From: Euglena gracilis
Lineage: Eukaryota > Euglenida > Euglenophyceae > Euglenales
Length of the DNA: 64,000 nucleotides
Reading direction: 5' to 3'
NCBI GenBank assembly: GCA_039621445.1
Contig: CP154956.1
Span: 69,123,649 to 69,187,648, forward strand
Positions 28,230 through 38,425 of the stretch are shown here, piece after piece (position 1 is the stretch's first letter; each line of letters opens with the position of its first letter). A program made the position numbers and the translations under genes. The notes beneath the pieces were generated by a model that did no database searches, was not told the DNA's origin, and was given only the letters and a program-made list of their open reading frames with translations.

Positions 28230-28586
28230 AGACCATTGCTTAACACCTGTCCCACCCCACCCCCCCGGGGGGGGGTGACTGACTGGTTTTTTCAGAGTGA
28301 CTGACTGGTTTTTTGGCCGTGACCCCCCTCCTCCCGGGGGTGGGGTAGGCCAGAAATCACCCAAAAGTGGCTGAATGGCCAACCGGAGAAAATTCGGCGC
28401 CGGAGAAAATTTTGGCCTAAAATGGCCTTGAAAGGCCAAAAAGTGACTGGTTTTCCTGAGTGGCCGACCCCCCCCCCCCGGGGGGTAAAGTGACTGACTG
28501 GCTTGGCCGAAAAAAGTGAGGGACTGGTTTTTTCGGAGTGGAAAGTGACCCCCCCTCCCCCCCTGGGGGTCGCTGAGCAATGGCAT
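28230..28586 (+). mobile_element. Mutator-like non-autonomous element in cyclin intron 7-8
   Basis: Termini AGACCATTGCT (28,230) and AGCAATGGCAT (to 28,586) are short inverted repeats. AGTTGGGACC and GGTTGGGACC on the two sides form a 10-bp target duplication with one mismatch. Subterminal AGTGACTGACTGGTTTTT repeats and C/G-run palindromes fill it. A second copy with its own 10-bp duplication is at 40,489-40,818. Duplications of 9-11 bp are typical of Mutator-like elements (established). It makes up more than half of the 622-bp intron. Confidence 0.8.
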
Positions 28587-28737
28587 GGTTGGGACCAAAC
28601 TACCCCCCCCCCCAGGGTGGTCCCTCCTATGCCCGACATAGTACATAGCAAGTCTGATTCCCCTCCGCTGGGTGCCATGTCCACCTCTGCCAACGAACGA
28701 TGTTCCTGGATCCGTGTTCCACCCATGCACCCCACAG

Positions 28738-28848
28738 TACCTGCTGGAACTCATCCTGCAAGAATATGCTTTCCTCCACTGGGAACCGTCGATGATTGCA
28801 GCCTCTGCAGTGGTGCTGGCCCTTTTTGGCTTTCGACTTCCATGCTGG
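28738..28848 (+). CDS. Cyclin A exon 8, cyclin_C
   Basis: Acceptor CATGCACCCCACAG, donor TGCTGG|gtgtgc, 111 nt, phase 0 both sides. Encodes YLLELILQEYAFL and PSMIAASAVVLALFGF, the classic second-fold helices (YL-x-EL-x-L-x-[D/E]Y-x-FL and PS-[L/M]-[I/V]-A-[A/G]-[S/A]-A). Confidence 0.94.
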
Positions 28849-31299
28849 GTGTGCCTCTTTGCCAGATGTTCGTTCAGTGTGCATCGCGAAAACAAAGTAA
28901 TTCATCGTCCATTAGAAAGTGCAAGGAGAAAGTGCAAGCTTTTTGCAAAAAACTTTCGGTTCAGCGCCAGTTGGCTTGAGCCCAGCTTGTGCCCCCCCCC
29001 CCCCCCCGGCTGAATTGAAGTTGTGGCAAATTGCTGGCTGGAAGAAAGCTGCTGGCTGGCCTCGTTGAGGTCCATACCAGCACCTGACCCCCCCCCCCAG
29101 GGGCAGGGATAGACGGGAAGCCCACCGGGTCCTGATCCTCCCCTGGAGGGGGTGAGGTGGTGGTCTGGACCCCCCCCCCTAGATATGGTTTCTTAAGCCG
29201 GAGGGGACCCCATCCCCCCGGGGGGGGGGGTCCAGCCAGCCAGCAGCTCAAATCCAGCCAGCAGCCCAAATCGGGGCTGGGAGCCCCCCCCGGGGGGGGG
29301 GGTCGAGTGAAATAGGGTTGGGTCCAGCCCGGCCAGAGGCCGGGCCAGCCGGCCGCAGGCTGGCCAGCCAACTGGGCTGCCCAGCTCACCTATCCCTGCA
29401 TTTTTTTTCCCATCACAGCTTCCTTGCCCTCAATGTCTGGCACATGCACTAGCACCCTCCATCAAAATGTCGAGAAGGCAAAAAAAGTTTTAGAAATTTT
29501 TGTTTTTCATCGACCCAGCCCAGCACAGCCCCCTCCAGCCCCGTACCCCCCCTATCCCCATTAAAAAACTCTTTTATTCAATTGGATTTATGTGCATGCG
29601 CCTGTGGGCGGGTGGGTGTGAGTGAGTAAATGAGTGAGCAAGTGAGTGTGTTGTGTGTGTACATGAATGCGTGCGTGTGTGAGTGTTGGCATCCCCCTGT
29701 GTCAATGACGCTTTTCTGGAACATAACTTTTTTCTTTGTGTTGGCCTCAGTTTCAAAGGAAATTCAGCCAAGACATTTCAAAGTTGTGTCAGATCTTCTT
29801 CCCAGCCATGATTTTGAATGTTTTCCCCTGTGAATTTGGTGATTTGGTGCCAAGTGAGAGGAATTGTGGAGGCCAATTGTTTTTTTTTTTATTGTAACGT
29901 GCTGTTGACACAGCGCCTTGTGTCAATGGCATTTTCCTGGAACATTGGCATGTCAACGACGGGGGGAAGGTAGTGCTCTAGCACCCCCCCCCCCGGCACC
30001 AAAGAGGTGAGACCCAAAAAAACTTTCAAAGGAAATTGACAGGCGGGTCCAAGACCAGCCCCCCCCCCTGGTGGGAGGTATGCCTGCTATGGGCAGGCAC
30101 CCCATACCAACAGAAGGCACCCCCCTCCCGGATTTGGTAGAAAGATGCTTGGGGTGTGTATGTGTGTGTGTTTTTCAAACCATTTTCAGGTGCCAGCCAG
30201 GGATTTAGGTGCTTGAAGAATTTTCTAAAGTGGTTTGGTGGGTTTGTTCTGGTGGGCCAAATTTTTTTTAAAGAAGGAGCAGGGGGGGGGGTAAAAATGC
30301 GTTTCGCATTTTTTTCGCATTTTTTGTGTATTTTTTGTGCATTTTCTGGATTTTTGGGAAAATGCGCATTTTTTCGATTTTTTCGCGCATTTTTTTTGCA
30401 TCTTAAGAATTTCCGGCTTTTTTTAACATGTTGCAGTTTCATTTTGGTTTTTTTGATTTTGATTGTATATTATCAAATTGCTCTTTGACCAACGTTGCAT
30501 TGACGCTGAGTTATGTTGTTTGATTTGTGCTCTGTTCTGCCCGTTTTTGAAAGAATTTTTTTGCGCATTTTTTCCATTTTCCCACCTTTTTTTACACTTT
30601 TTGGAGGCATTTTGTCCATATTCAAGAAAAAAGCTTTGGGTGATCAAGGCGTCACTCTCTGTTCACCATAACCAACAATGTCAGCCATGGTGCCTCTTAC
30701 TTGTGACCAGGGGAGTAGGATTCGATGCGGGGTCTCTGAAAACCCTAGTGTCCTCATCATCATTGGATGAATACCTGGCTCATGCATTTTTTTGGCCAAA
30801 AATGCCTTCATTTCAGCTTTTTTTGGTGATTTTGGTTTAATTTTGGGCTCATTGTTGGAAGTTTTTCTAAGTCCTTTTTCCCTTAGGAATGTACAAACTC
30901 AGCGCATTTTTTGCGCATTTTTTTGCGCATTTTTTCCGAGGGCCGCCCAGCGCATCCCCCCCCCCCTGGAAGGAGTTGTTCAGCTACTCCCTCATTTGCC
31001 ATTTTTGGGCCCTTTGTACATATAGACATCGACTGGCCGCGGGCTTGAGTGGGTGGGTTTGGTTCAAGAAAACGCCCCTCGGGGTCTCAAAGTGAACCTA
31101 TGTACCTTTCCCCCCAACTGGCACCTTTTTACAGCTGGCTTGCTGGACCCCCCCCCCCCGGTGCTAAGAGATCCCCTCACCTGGCTTTGTGTTTATTTTT
31201 TGTTCTGTGCATGAAAAAGGCGGGCAGGGTGTTCCAAAAGACTCCACCGTGTCTGCATTTCATTTCATGCATTTTTATTTATCACCCTTCTCCTCTCAG
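28849..31299. other. Cyclin intron 8-9, repeats
   Basis: 2,451 bp. Contains C/G-run palindromes with GGTCCAGCCAGCCAG-type flanks (29,080-29,360), a TG-rich microsatellite (29,600-29,690), a direct duplication around GTGTCAATG[A/G]C...CTGGAACAT (29,700-29,770 and 29,918-30,040), GCGCATTTTTT repeats (30,290-30,400; 30,900-30,945) and half of a 190-bp duplication. An acceptor-like TTGGCCTCAG at 29,750 precedes a short open frame, but it does not fit the cyclin. Confidence 0.5.
30781..30968 (+). repeat. 190-bp duplicated segment, copy 1 (pair 38,025-38,218)
   Basis: Both copies share ATGCCTTCATTTCAGCT, TTTTTGGTGATTTTGGTTT, TTGTTGGAA, AAGTCCTTTT, CAAACTCAGCGCATTTTTT, and TTTTTTCCGAGGGCCG followed by CCAGCGCATCCCCCC. 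Identity is high with small differences in T runs. Ends in a C run in both copies. Confidence 0.8.
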
Positions 31300-31412
31300 T
31301 CCGACGACCTGAGGCGTATCACTCAATATCAACCAAATGAATTGAATGCGTGCCTCAAGGAAATGCACCGCGTCTTTCAAAACGCTCCACACAACAATTT
31401 GCAGGCTGTGAG
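31300..31412 (+). CDS. Cyclin A exon 9, last recognised exon
   Basis: Acceptor CCCTTCTCCTCTCAG, donor GTGAG|gtgttt, 113 nt, phase 0 in, two bases out. Encodes LRRITQY, NELNACLKEMHRV and NLQAV, matching the fourth and fifth helices of cyclin_C (Y-x-x-x-[D/E]L-x-x-C-x-x-x-[M/L]H). The arginine that starts the final [R/K]-x-KY segment is split at the donor; the exon carrying the rest is not identified. Confidence 0.92.
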
Positions 31413-34213
31413 GTGTTTTTCCGCATGTTTTTTTGTTCTTGTAGTCTCTGTGCTGTTCAATGGAATTGTTTCCACAAGCAAAGCCGATTGTGTTTGATTT
31501 CAAATAAACAAGGTTATTTGTGTCAATCCAGGATTCTCTCAGTTTCCCCCCAAAAAACATCAGAAAATCATGCGTCAGCATGGAAATGATGGCTGCCCAA
31601 TGATTACAAAAAAAATTGCAAAAGCCCAAAAAACCCGAATGGGATTTTTTTTGGTGATGATTTTTTGGAAGATTTTCCATGCTTGCTATATAAGATCCCT
31701 TAAGGCCATCTATTGGCTATGAAGTCTGTCTAAAGGCCCTCCTTTTGCCCCAGAACGACCCTCCCCAACATAAGATTGGGGTTCGTAAAAATTTCTTGCC
31801 ACGTTTTTTTGTCATTTGTCCTTTTTTTGATTTTCTGGTCAACAAACATAAGTTGGATGTCCCCAAAATCAAATCAAAATACATCAAAGCATAGTTGCAT
31901 GTGAAAAAAATTCCCCAAGAAGGGATTTTTTTTTGTCTTCTCCAGCAGAATAGTTCATCCGGGGGGAGGTGAAGCATTTTACATACACGTTGCGTTTTGT
32001 TTTGTGTTCATTTATGTTTTCGTACGATTTTTTGTTTTTTTTGCGTATCAATGTATTTGTTTTGGTTTGGGCCACCAAGGATTTGATAAGCAGGTGGGGG
32101 GAGTATCCCCTTTGGTAACGGGTGGGTATTTAAAACGATGGCAGTTACACTTTAAAATCGACCCAAAATGGTTTTTTTCTGCCATTTGGGGCAAAATTTT
32201 GTCAAAATTGCTTAAAAAATTGGAAGGGGAAAATCGGACCTTTTGGTGGGCGTTCAGGGAATTTACCGGGTGTTGCTCACGAACCCCCTTCTGGCAAGTG
32301 GGGAGATTCCGGACCCTCTGCCCCCTGCGGTCAAAGACCCGCCAAAGCCATTGCACCCGTCCTCCGGGCTGGGGGGGTTCCGGGACACTCCGGAACCAAA
32401 ATTTTTCTTCCCCAACGCTTTGTGCCGGAACGCTGTCAGCTCCTTAAACAATATTTTTGAAAGGTTTGATGGTTTTTTGGACACCAAGAATGAGGTAGCA
32501 AGCAGAGGTCTTGGAGTAAGAGTTCATTTGGGGCTCTTAACGGAGGTGACTTTGTTGAGCACATGTTGCTGAGTACATTTTAACACAGAAGCAATAATTA
32601 TTGCCCACATACAATTTAGATGGCATTTTATCCAGAGAGATTTTCTCACCAATTTTTATGGAAACCCCAAGAATTGCATCTGGGTTGACCTGGAACCTGG
32701 GTCCCAAATGCCTCGAGGCAGAAATGAGCAGGGAAAAATGAAATAAGAAGTGTGCTCGTGTGTGCCAGGATTTGACCCTCAACTTTTTGCCCTTCTGAGA
32801 TCGAACCCTGCCCCTCAAAATCCAAAAGAAATTGGGTTGGCCACCAAATTTGGTGCTTTTGAAGGGGCTTTTCATTTTGTTCTTTGCCACACACCATTTT
32901 TTTTTGAAGGGAGGTATTAAATTTTTCATTGTTTTCACCTGGCTATTGCCTAAAGGCCTTGGGGCAGGGTTTGATATAAGGAGGGCGTACATGGTTTTGG
33001 TGGGGGGTGTCCCCCCCCCCACCCCCCTCCCTCCTGGCCCGCAGGGGGGGTCCGGACCACCCCCCCCCCACCTGCCAGGGGGGTCCGGACCGACCCTCGG
33101 GGGGGTTCCCGGGACCCCCCCCCAAAAGGGTCAATTTTTTCCTCCGGCGCTTTGCGCCGAAAATTTTTTGCATTTTTGGCACATTTTTGCCCAAAAAGTG
33201 CCCAAAATGGCACTTTTGGTCGTTTTGGGGGGTCAAAAATTTTCGGCCACCCTGACTGCGCACCTGTTTAGGTGGGGGGGGGTGGCCCCCCCCCCCCCCC
33301 CCCCTCCCACCTGGCCCGCAGGGGGGGGTCCGGACCACCCCCCCCCCACCTGTCCTTATATCGAACCCTGCCTCGGGGGGGTCCACTGGTTTTGGTTGGC
33401 CATTTTGCAAGACACGAAAAAAAATGGACCAGCTAGACTCCCCCTCCCCCCCCTGGGGGAGGATCCAGCAGGGCAGAACGGGAACGGGAAGGAAAGGGCA
33501 GGCCTGGTAGGGGGGGTCGACCCCCCCCACCCACCACAGCATTTTCACCAATTTGAGGGAAACAGGTATTTTGGCCAGAAAATTTTTGAAAAATGAACTT
33601 AAAATACACGATTTTTCGATGGAAAACCACATTTTTTTTCACCCAAAATCTCGAAAATTTCAGGTTTGAAAATTGGTAGTTTTTAGGGGGGGGGGGTTAA
33701 AAAAGCGAAAATGAAAAAATTGGACCAATTTTTGGCCAGTCACATTTTTGCTTCAAAAACATCTCAAATCAAAATTTTCAGAAAATGTTGAAATTTTGGA
33801 AGATGTGAAAAGAAGGGGTTTTGGGGGAGGACCTCCAAATATGGGTTCCAAAATGGGCCCAAAATACACCCGGCACCAAAGCACCCTACACCAGAACCCC
33901 CCTACGGAATTTTTTTTCCACAAGTTGACCCCCCTACACCAGAACCCCTTACAGAATTTTTTTTCACCCCACACCCCTCCCCGGCAAGAAAAAGAAATAA
34001 AAAATCATTTTTGGGAGTTTCTGTCCCCACCCCCACCTACAACTGTTTTTAATTTATTTTTGCACCCACACCCCCCACACAAATTCAAATTTTGTTTTTA
34101 TTCTAACACCGACTGCATCCTCACAAACAAAACAAACAACTTTGCCCCCTCACGCACCCCCACCCCTGACTTTCAGTTGTGTGTATCACCAAAATTTTTT
34201 GTGTATCATCATA
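31413..34213. other. Downstream of cyclin exon 9, repeats and unassigned sequence
   Basis: A possible 32-nt intron followed by an in-phase frame from 31,445 is discussed with the cyclin. A plus-strand frame near 32,415-32,572 (NALCRNAVSSLNNIFERFDG) looks protein-like but is unassigned. 33,000-33,700 holds C/G-run blocks and an inverse copy of the AAAATGCTGTGGTGGGTGGG repeat family (other copies 45,360-45,560, 48,100-48,300, 56,920-57,120). 33,890-34,170 has CCCCTACACCAGAACCCC and CACCCCCAC repeats related to 52,830-53,050. Confidence 0.4.
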
Positions 34214-34933
34214 GGCGGCGCATCTCGCACTTAAAATGCGATTATTTTTTTTGTTGATGTGCGCAATTGCTCACAGCGACATTTTGTACGAAACTGGCAA
34301 GATATGACCCCCAAAACCCAAAAAAATGTAAGCAGGATGTGATGTGGTGCCCCAGGACACAGAGATGAAAGCAGGGAGTTTGGCAAATAGGGTGCCTAAG
34401 AGCAGGCATAACCACAGCATATAATATACACAACACGTGTTTAGAACCCTGCGATGGCTGTCGCATTAATTTAGGATATTGACTGAACGGTTTGATGATG
34501 TGTGCCCAAGCCTGAAGCAGGTAAATATGCAAATGGACTGTGTGCGCAAATGCGACCACCAACCATTTGTGCAAAGTGAAAAGTGCAATGTGTGCCAGCT
34601 GAAATCGATGTGTTTGCAAAACTGTGCAAGTGGTTGGTTTGTGCAAATGCGAAAAAAGACGTTTTGGTTGGTTTACGCATCTGCGCACACCAACCTCTTT
34701 GTGCAACTGAAAACATGTACCATTTAGAGGGTGTGGCACCGCTGCAGTTTGGAAAGCCTTAAATGCGAGGTATTCTGTAGAATTTAAGCACAACTAAAAC
34801 ACCAGCCTGCGGGCCCGAATTTGGGCATCGGCAATAGAAGCTGTGAAAGCTCGTTTCTTAGCCACTGAAACACCAAAATAAACAGCATTTCCTGGTATTA
34901 TTCTGAAAAACTGAGTATAGAAATGCCCTTCAC

Positions 34934-35758
34934 CCAGACATTCATTTAGTGTGGTTCACAAAGGACGTGTGAACCACAAATATTTTTTCTGGTGTCCACA
35001 GGTGAACCACAAAAAAAATTGTCGACAAATGAACCACAAATTTTTTTTCGACATCCACAAAAAGTTTTATTGCCCACAAAACTTGATTGAGAATAATCAA
35101 AAAAATTAAGTTTCACAACTGAAAGCGAATTGTTAGAAATGATTCACCACCACGCAACGTGTTGTGACATTGTGAGACCTGTGCTGGGCCTACCCAGGGT
35201 CGAACTGGTACCAAAAAAAATCGAAATCGCAAAAATGTCCAAAAATGCTAATTATGGAGGAAAATTGATATTGAGAAGTTGGCATCGCAAGCGCATTCTT
35301 TTTTTTCCCAGCACAAAAACCTTTGGATGCTGCTGAAATTGATTCCAATCTTCGGATCGTAATTCAACCAATCTCGGATATTTTGCCACGTGGGTCGAAA
35401 CTTATGCCGATTTTTTTTCGATATGATAAAGATATTATTTTTGTTTCCTTTGGAGAAGGGGAGCCTGCGGATGAGCTGGAAGAGCAACCTCCAAGTGGGG
35501 ACTCGGACCCCGAGGATGTTGGGCAAGCATATTCAAGAAGATTGCTTCATTGCTGTCGAAGAAAGAGATACTGATGCAAATGTCAGCAGGAGGTGGGAAA
35601 GTGTTTTGGTGTCAACATGTGAACCACAATTTTTTTGGTGTCCACAGGTGAACCACAAAAAAAATTTTGGTGTCCACACATGAACCACAAAAATAATTTT
35701 GGTGTCCACAGTGAACCACAAAATGACAACCTTGGTGTCACACAAAATGAATGTCTGG
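34934..35758 (+). mobile_element. 825-bp TIR element with 6-bp target duplication
   Basis: Inverted ends CCAGACATTCATTTWGTGTG (one mismatch in 20) lie immediately inside direct repeats CTTCAC at 34,928-34,933 and 35,759-35,764. Subterminal TGAACCACAAA and GGTGTCCACA motifs are repeated about four times at each end. The centre has single-copy sequence with an open frame at 35,323-35,574. Most likely a non-autonomous DNA transposon; superfamily not assigned. Confidence 0.85.
35311..35574 (+). CDS. Open frame inside the TIR element, unknown
   Basis: A strong acceptor-like TTTTTTTTCCCAG at about 35,310 precedes a frame reading QKPLDAAEIDSNLRIVIQPI to a stop at 35,574, about 85 codons. It includes SDILPRGSKLMPIFF and an acidic stretch (GEGEPADELEEQ, SGDSDPED). 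Composition looks protein-like, and no family is recognised. Read in the phase left open by cyclin exon 9, the same acceptor gives only STKTFGCC and a stop. It could be a captured exon, a transposon ORF or chance. Confidence 0.3.
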   Translation, partial: AQKPLDAAEIDSNLRIVIQPISDILPRGSKLMPIFFRYDKDIIFVSFGEGEPADELEEQPPSGDSDPEDVGQAYSRRLLHCCRRKRY

Positions 35759-37050
35759 CTTCACCCCCAGTATTTTTTAATCCGAAAGTGAGGCACAGTA
35801 CACTGGCTGAGAATAGATGTGTCTGCTGAATTAAAATCCCTTTGTTAATGGGGGAATAAAATGCAATACACTGACATGCTTCAGTTGCCTTCTCAGATCT
35901 ACCTTACAACACCACCACTTTGAGCACAACCAGGGTTTTTTTTTTAAAGACCGGGGCCCACAGGGAAGGTCCCGGGGGACCCACCCACTTTTGCCCGAAA
36001 ATGGCCAAAATGCTTAATTTAGCACCTTTTCCAAAATTTTCGGCGCCTTTGGCGCCGAAAAAGATATACTCACCAGCCCAACCCCCCCCCCCCAGGGGGG
36101 GAAGGGGTCCAAGGGACCCCCCCCCAGGGGAGGGGGTCCAAGAAAAAACCCCTCTGCACAACACCTCCACAACCTGCTCTCCTCCTGTTTTCATTCTTCT
36201 CTAGTCTCAGAAGCCCCTGTTGCCAAGGCTTCAAAATGAAAACGAATTTTGGTTGGTGCCGACAATTGTGAAAAGCAACCATTTTGATGGTTGATGTGCA
36301 CATTTGCACACGCCAACCGCCCAGCAGCGTTCAACAGAGGGGGTCCAGCACCACACGAATACATGGGAGGTAAATAACAATGTTGTCACATTCATTTTCC
36401 AGCTCCAAACACTGTCTTGGTTGGTTTTAGAATGGTCGGTGTGCGCACATCGTCCATGTGCGCATTTGCGCACACCGACATCATTTATGCTGTTGTGTGG
36501 GTGTCACGGAGCTTTAAACACCAGTGGAGCATTGATGGGCAACTTGCCACCGAAGGAAACTGGTGGCAGTCCTCCCGTATCCCCCTCATCAACCCCTAGC
36601 AGCGGCCAAATTCTCAAACAGCCCATTGTTTATGTGGCATGTGCATTTCCACTCCTTTCGTAGCCAACGAAAGGAGTGGAAAACCTCAACAACCTGCTGC
36701 AAAACTTCAGAAAGCAAGCAAAGGGGTGGGCCTGCCACCCCACCTCCAGAGCACCAGCTAGGCTGGCAGTTGTCACACAGGGAATGGGGGGGTGGCAAAA
36801 CCGTGGTTTTGGTGCTTTTTTTCGGTGATTTTTCACTTTGGGGGGGCAGGTCCTGGGGTTTTTGTGGCATTCTGCATCAAAAAAAAAAAACAGCAAAAAG
36901 CACGTAATTCCCAGGAGAGCTGGTGCCAAAATCGCACGTGCTGCCTCTCGCTCTCACCCCTTGTAACGCCGGTGCTCAAATTGGTTTTTGGTCGGTTTGT
37001 GAAAAAGCACAAATCGACCAAAAAAAGGTTTAAGTGCGAGATGCGCCGCC

Positions 37051-37700
37051 CAAGATCATGTGTTTCACATCAAAAAATTTTGTGTATCACCTGTGCATCA
37101 CCAAAAAAATGTGTATCATATGTGCATCATTGAAAAAAATTGTGTATCACCTGTGTATCACCTTGTGTATCACCAAAAAATTACTGAAAATTGGGGGGAG
37201 GGAAATCTGCTTTTCTCACAAAACTGACGCAGCATGGACCATCAAAAAAGAAACGCGACAGTTTAAATTGATGGGAAATTGCATCTCCTCCCTCTGGAGT
37301 GGTGGTCGAGTTTTGTTTCAAGTTTCATGCACGTGTTCTCGCTTCTCAGGGAGAAGTATTCACATGGAAGGTTCATGCACATCTCCATGGTCGCGCAATT
37401 GCCGCCCTCTCCCCCTGTCTTCTGACCTGGTGTTGCATGTTGAGCTTCTGCCTGGGTGCTGGCTACAGTCTCTCAATTCAACCAAATTAATCTTTGTCTT
37501 CCAGTTGGAACTCCAATTTTACAGATGATATCTTTTGGATTCCATCGCATGCCACAAGGCAGGGGGGGGGAAATGCGTTTCGCATTTTTTCGCATTTTTG
37601 CGCATTTTTTGCGCATTTTGTCAATTTTTCAAAAATGCGCATTTTTGCGCATTTTTTTTTGCAATTTTCCCCCCGTTTTTGCACATTGTCCATTTTTTTG
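37051..37700. repeat. GTGTATCACC repeats and repeat-family head
   Basis: GTGTATCACCTGTG(C/T)ATCACC units at 37,078-37,180. Then a block at 37,498-37,565 (ACAGATGATATCTTTTGGAT and CATCGCATGCCACAAGGCAG) that recurs at 40,070-40,138 and in both cases leads into GCGCATTTTT repeats. So 37,498-38,218 may be one long element, with a truncated relative at 40,070-40,230. Confidence 0.55.
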
Positions 37701-37710
37701 CGCATTTTTT

Positions 37711-37930
37711 TGCCCAATTTTGCATATTTTCAAATTTTGCGCCTTTTTTTGCGCATTTTTTGCCCAATTTTGCACATTTTCAATTTTTGCGCCTTTTTTG
37801 CGCTTTTTTTGCCCAATTTTGCACATTTTCAATTTTTGCGCCTTTTTTGCGCATTTTTTGCCCAATTTTGCACATTTTCAATTTTTGCGCCTTTTTTGCG
37901 CCTTTTTTGCCCAATTTTGCACATTTTGCC
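37711..37930 (+). repeat. 50-bp tandem repeat, five units
   Basis: GCCCAATTTTGCACATTTTC begins units at about 37,711, 37,761, 37,811, 37,860 and 37,909; each continues AATTTTTGCGCCTTTTTTGC. The open frames across it (Phe/Ala/His-rich) exist in all three frames and are artefacts. Confidence 0.9.
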
Positions 37931-38024
37931 ATTTTTGCACATTTTCCACCCAAATCACATGCTCACCGAATTTTGCCCACGTTCAACTGACCCATTTCTG
38001 TAACCAACAAACCCATTTTCGCAC

Positions 38025-38218
38025 TTTTTTGGCCAAAATGCCTTCATTTCAGCTCTTTTTGGTGATTTTGGTTTGATTTTGGGTTTATTGTTGGAAATTT
38101 GTCGAAGTCCTTTTCCTTTAGGAATGTCACAAACTCAGCGCATTTTTTGTGCATTTTTTTGTGCATTTTTGCGCATTTTTTCCGAGGGCCGTCCAGCGCA
38201 TCCCCCCCCCCCTGCACA
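38025..38218 (+). repeat. 190-bp duplicated segment, copy 2
   Basis: Pair of 30,781-30,968 (see there). It lies at the right end of the long 37,498-38,218 repeat and is followed by a copy of the CAGGCA-palindrome element (38,312-38,425) and a GGCGCCGAAGGCGCC hairpin (38,451). Confidence 0.8.
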
Positions 38219-38425
38219 AGGAGATCTTCTGAGTGTATTTCTTCTGCAAAGAAATGGTGCTCCCCTCGGGCATTTCAAGAAAGAGAAGGGCGATTTGCAT
38301 GCCTGATCAGACTGTATTTTAGTCGGGTGCCGACCCCCACCCGGGGGGGGGGGGGGTGCCTGCCTGGGCAGGCACCCCAAGGCACTCCCGATCCGACCCC
38401 CCCCCCGGGGGGGGTAGGGCACACG

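Larger units (their letters stand above)
21629..31412 (+). other. Gene model: A-type cyclin, at least nine exons, 3' end unresolved
   Basis: A-type cyclins bind and activate CDKs for S phase and mitotic entry. The nine listed exons join in phase to give both cyclin folds, cyclin_N (about 21,834-28,115) and cyclin_C (28,116-31,412). The A-type hallmarks are the docking hydrophobic patch MRAILVDW, LQLVGVASLLIASK, and EFVYITDSTY. Introns are 45-59 nt in the 5' part, then 5,666, 622 and 2,451 nt. The last listed exon ends two bases into an arginine codon where A cyclins normally continue for 15-30 residues, so a terminal exon is missing. Candidates at 31,445 and 35,311 are in phase but do not match the family well. 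N-terminal degradation motifs (D-box/KEN) are not visible. Confidence 0.88.
34214..37050. mobile_element. 2.8-kb region bounded by 22-bp perfect inverted repeats
   Basis: GGCGGCGCATCTCGCACTTA continues two bases to 34,235 and recurs exactly in inverse at 37,029-37,050. GTGTATCA-type repeats lie outside both ends (34,179-34,210 and 37,075-37,180). Inside are the TIR element at 34,934-35,758 and TGCGCAAATGCG / CACACCAACC repeats (34,500-34,720; 36,290-36,480). It may be a composite transposon; no transposase identified. Confidence 0.45.

Noticed and set aside
29750-29832. Extra cyclin exon (frame after TTGGCCTCAG)
   Set aside because: It lies between cyclin exons 8 and 9, which already join without a gap in the fold, and its sequence is part of a local direct duplication.
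31445-31590. Terminal cyclin exon after a 32-nt intron
   Set aside because: Phase fits, but the product (SLCAVQWNCFHKQ...) lacks the K-Y-x(5-7)-V-S pattern normally ending A cyclins; kept only as a weak candidate in the gene note.
32832-33632. Long open frames on both strands (254 and 229 codons)
   Set aside because: Composition is Gly/Pro-rich and driven by G/C runs, both strands are equally open, and no domain is visible.
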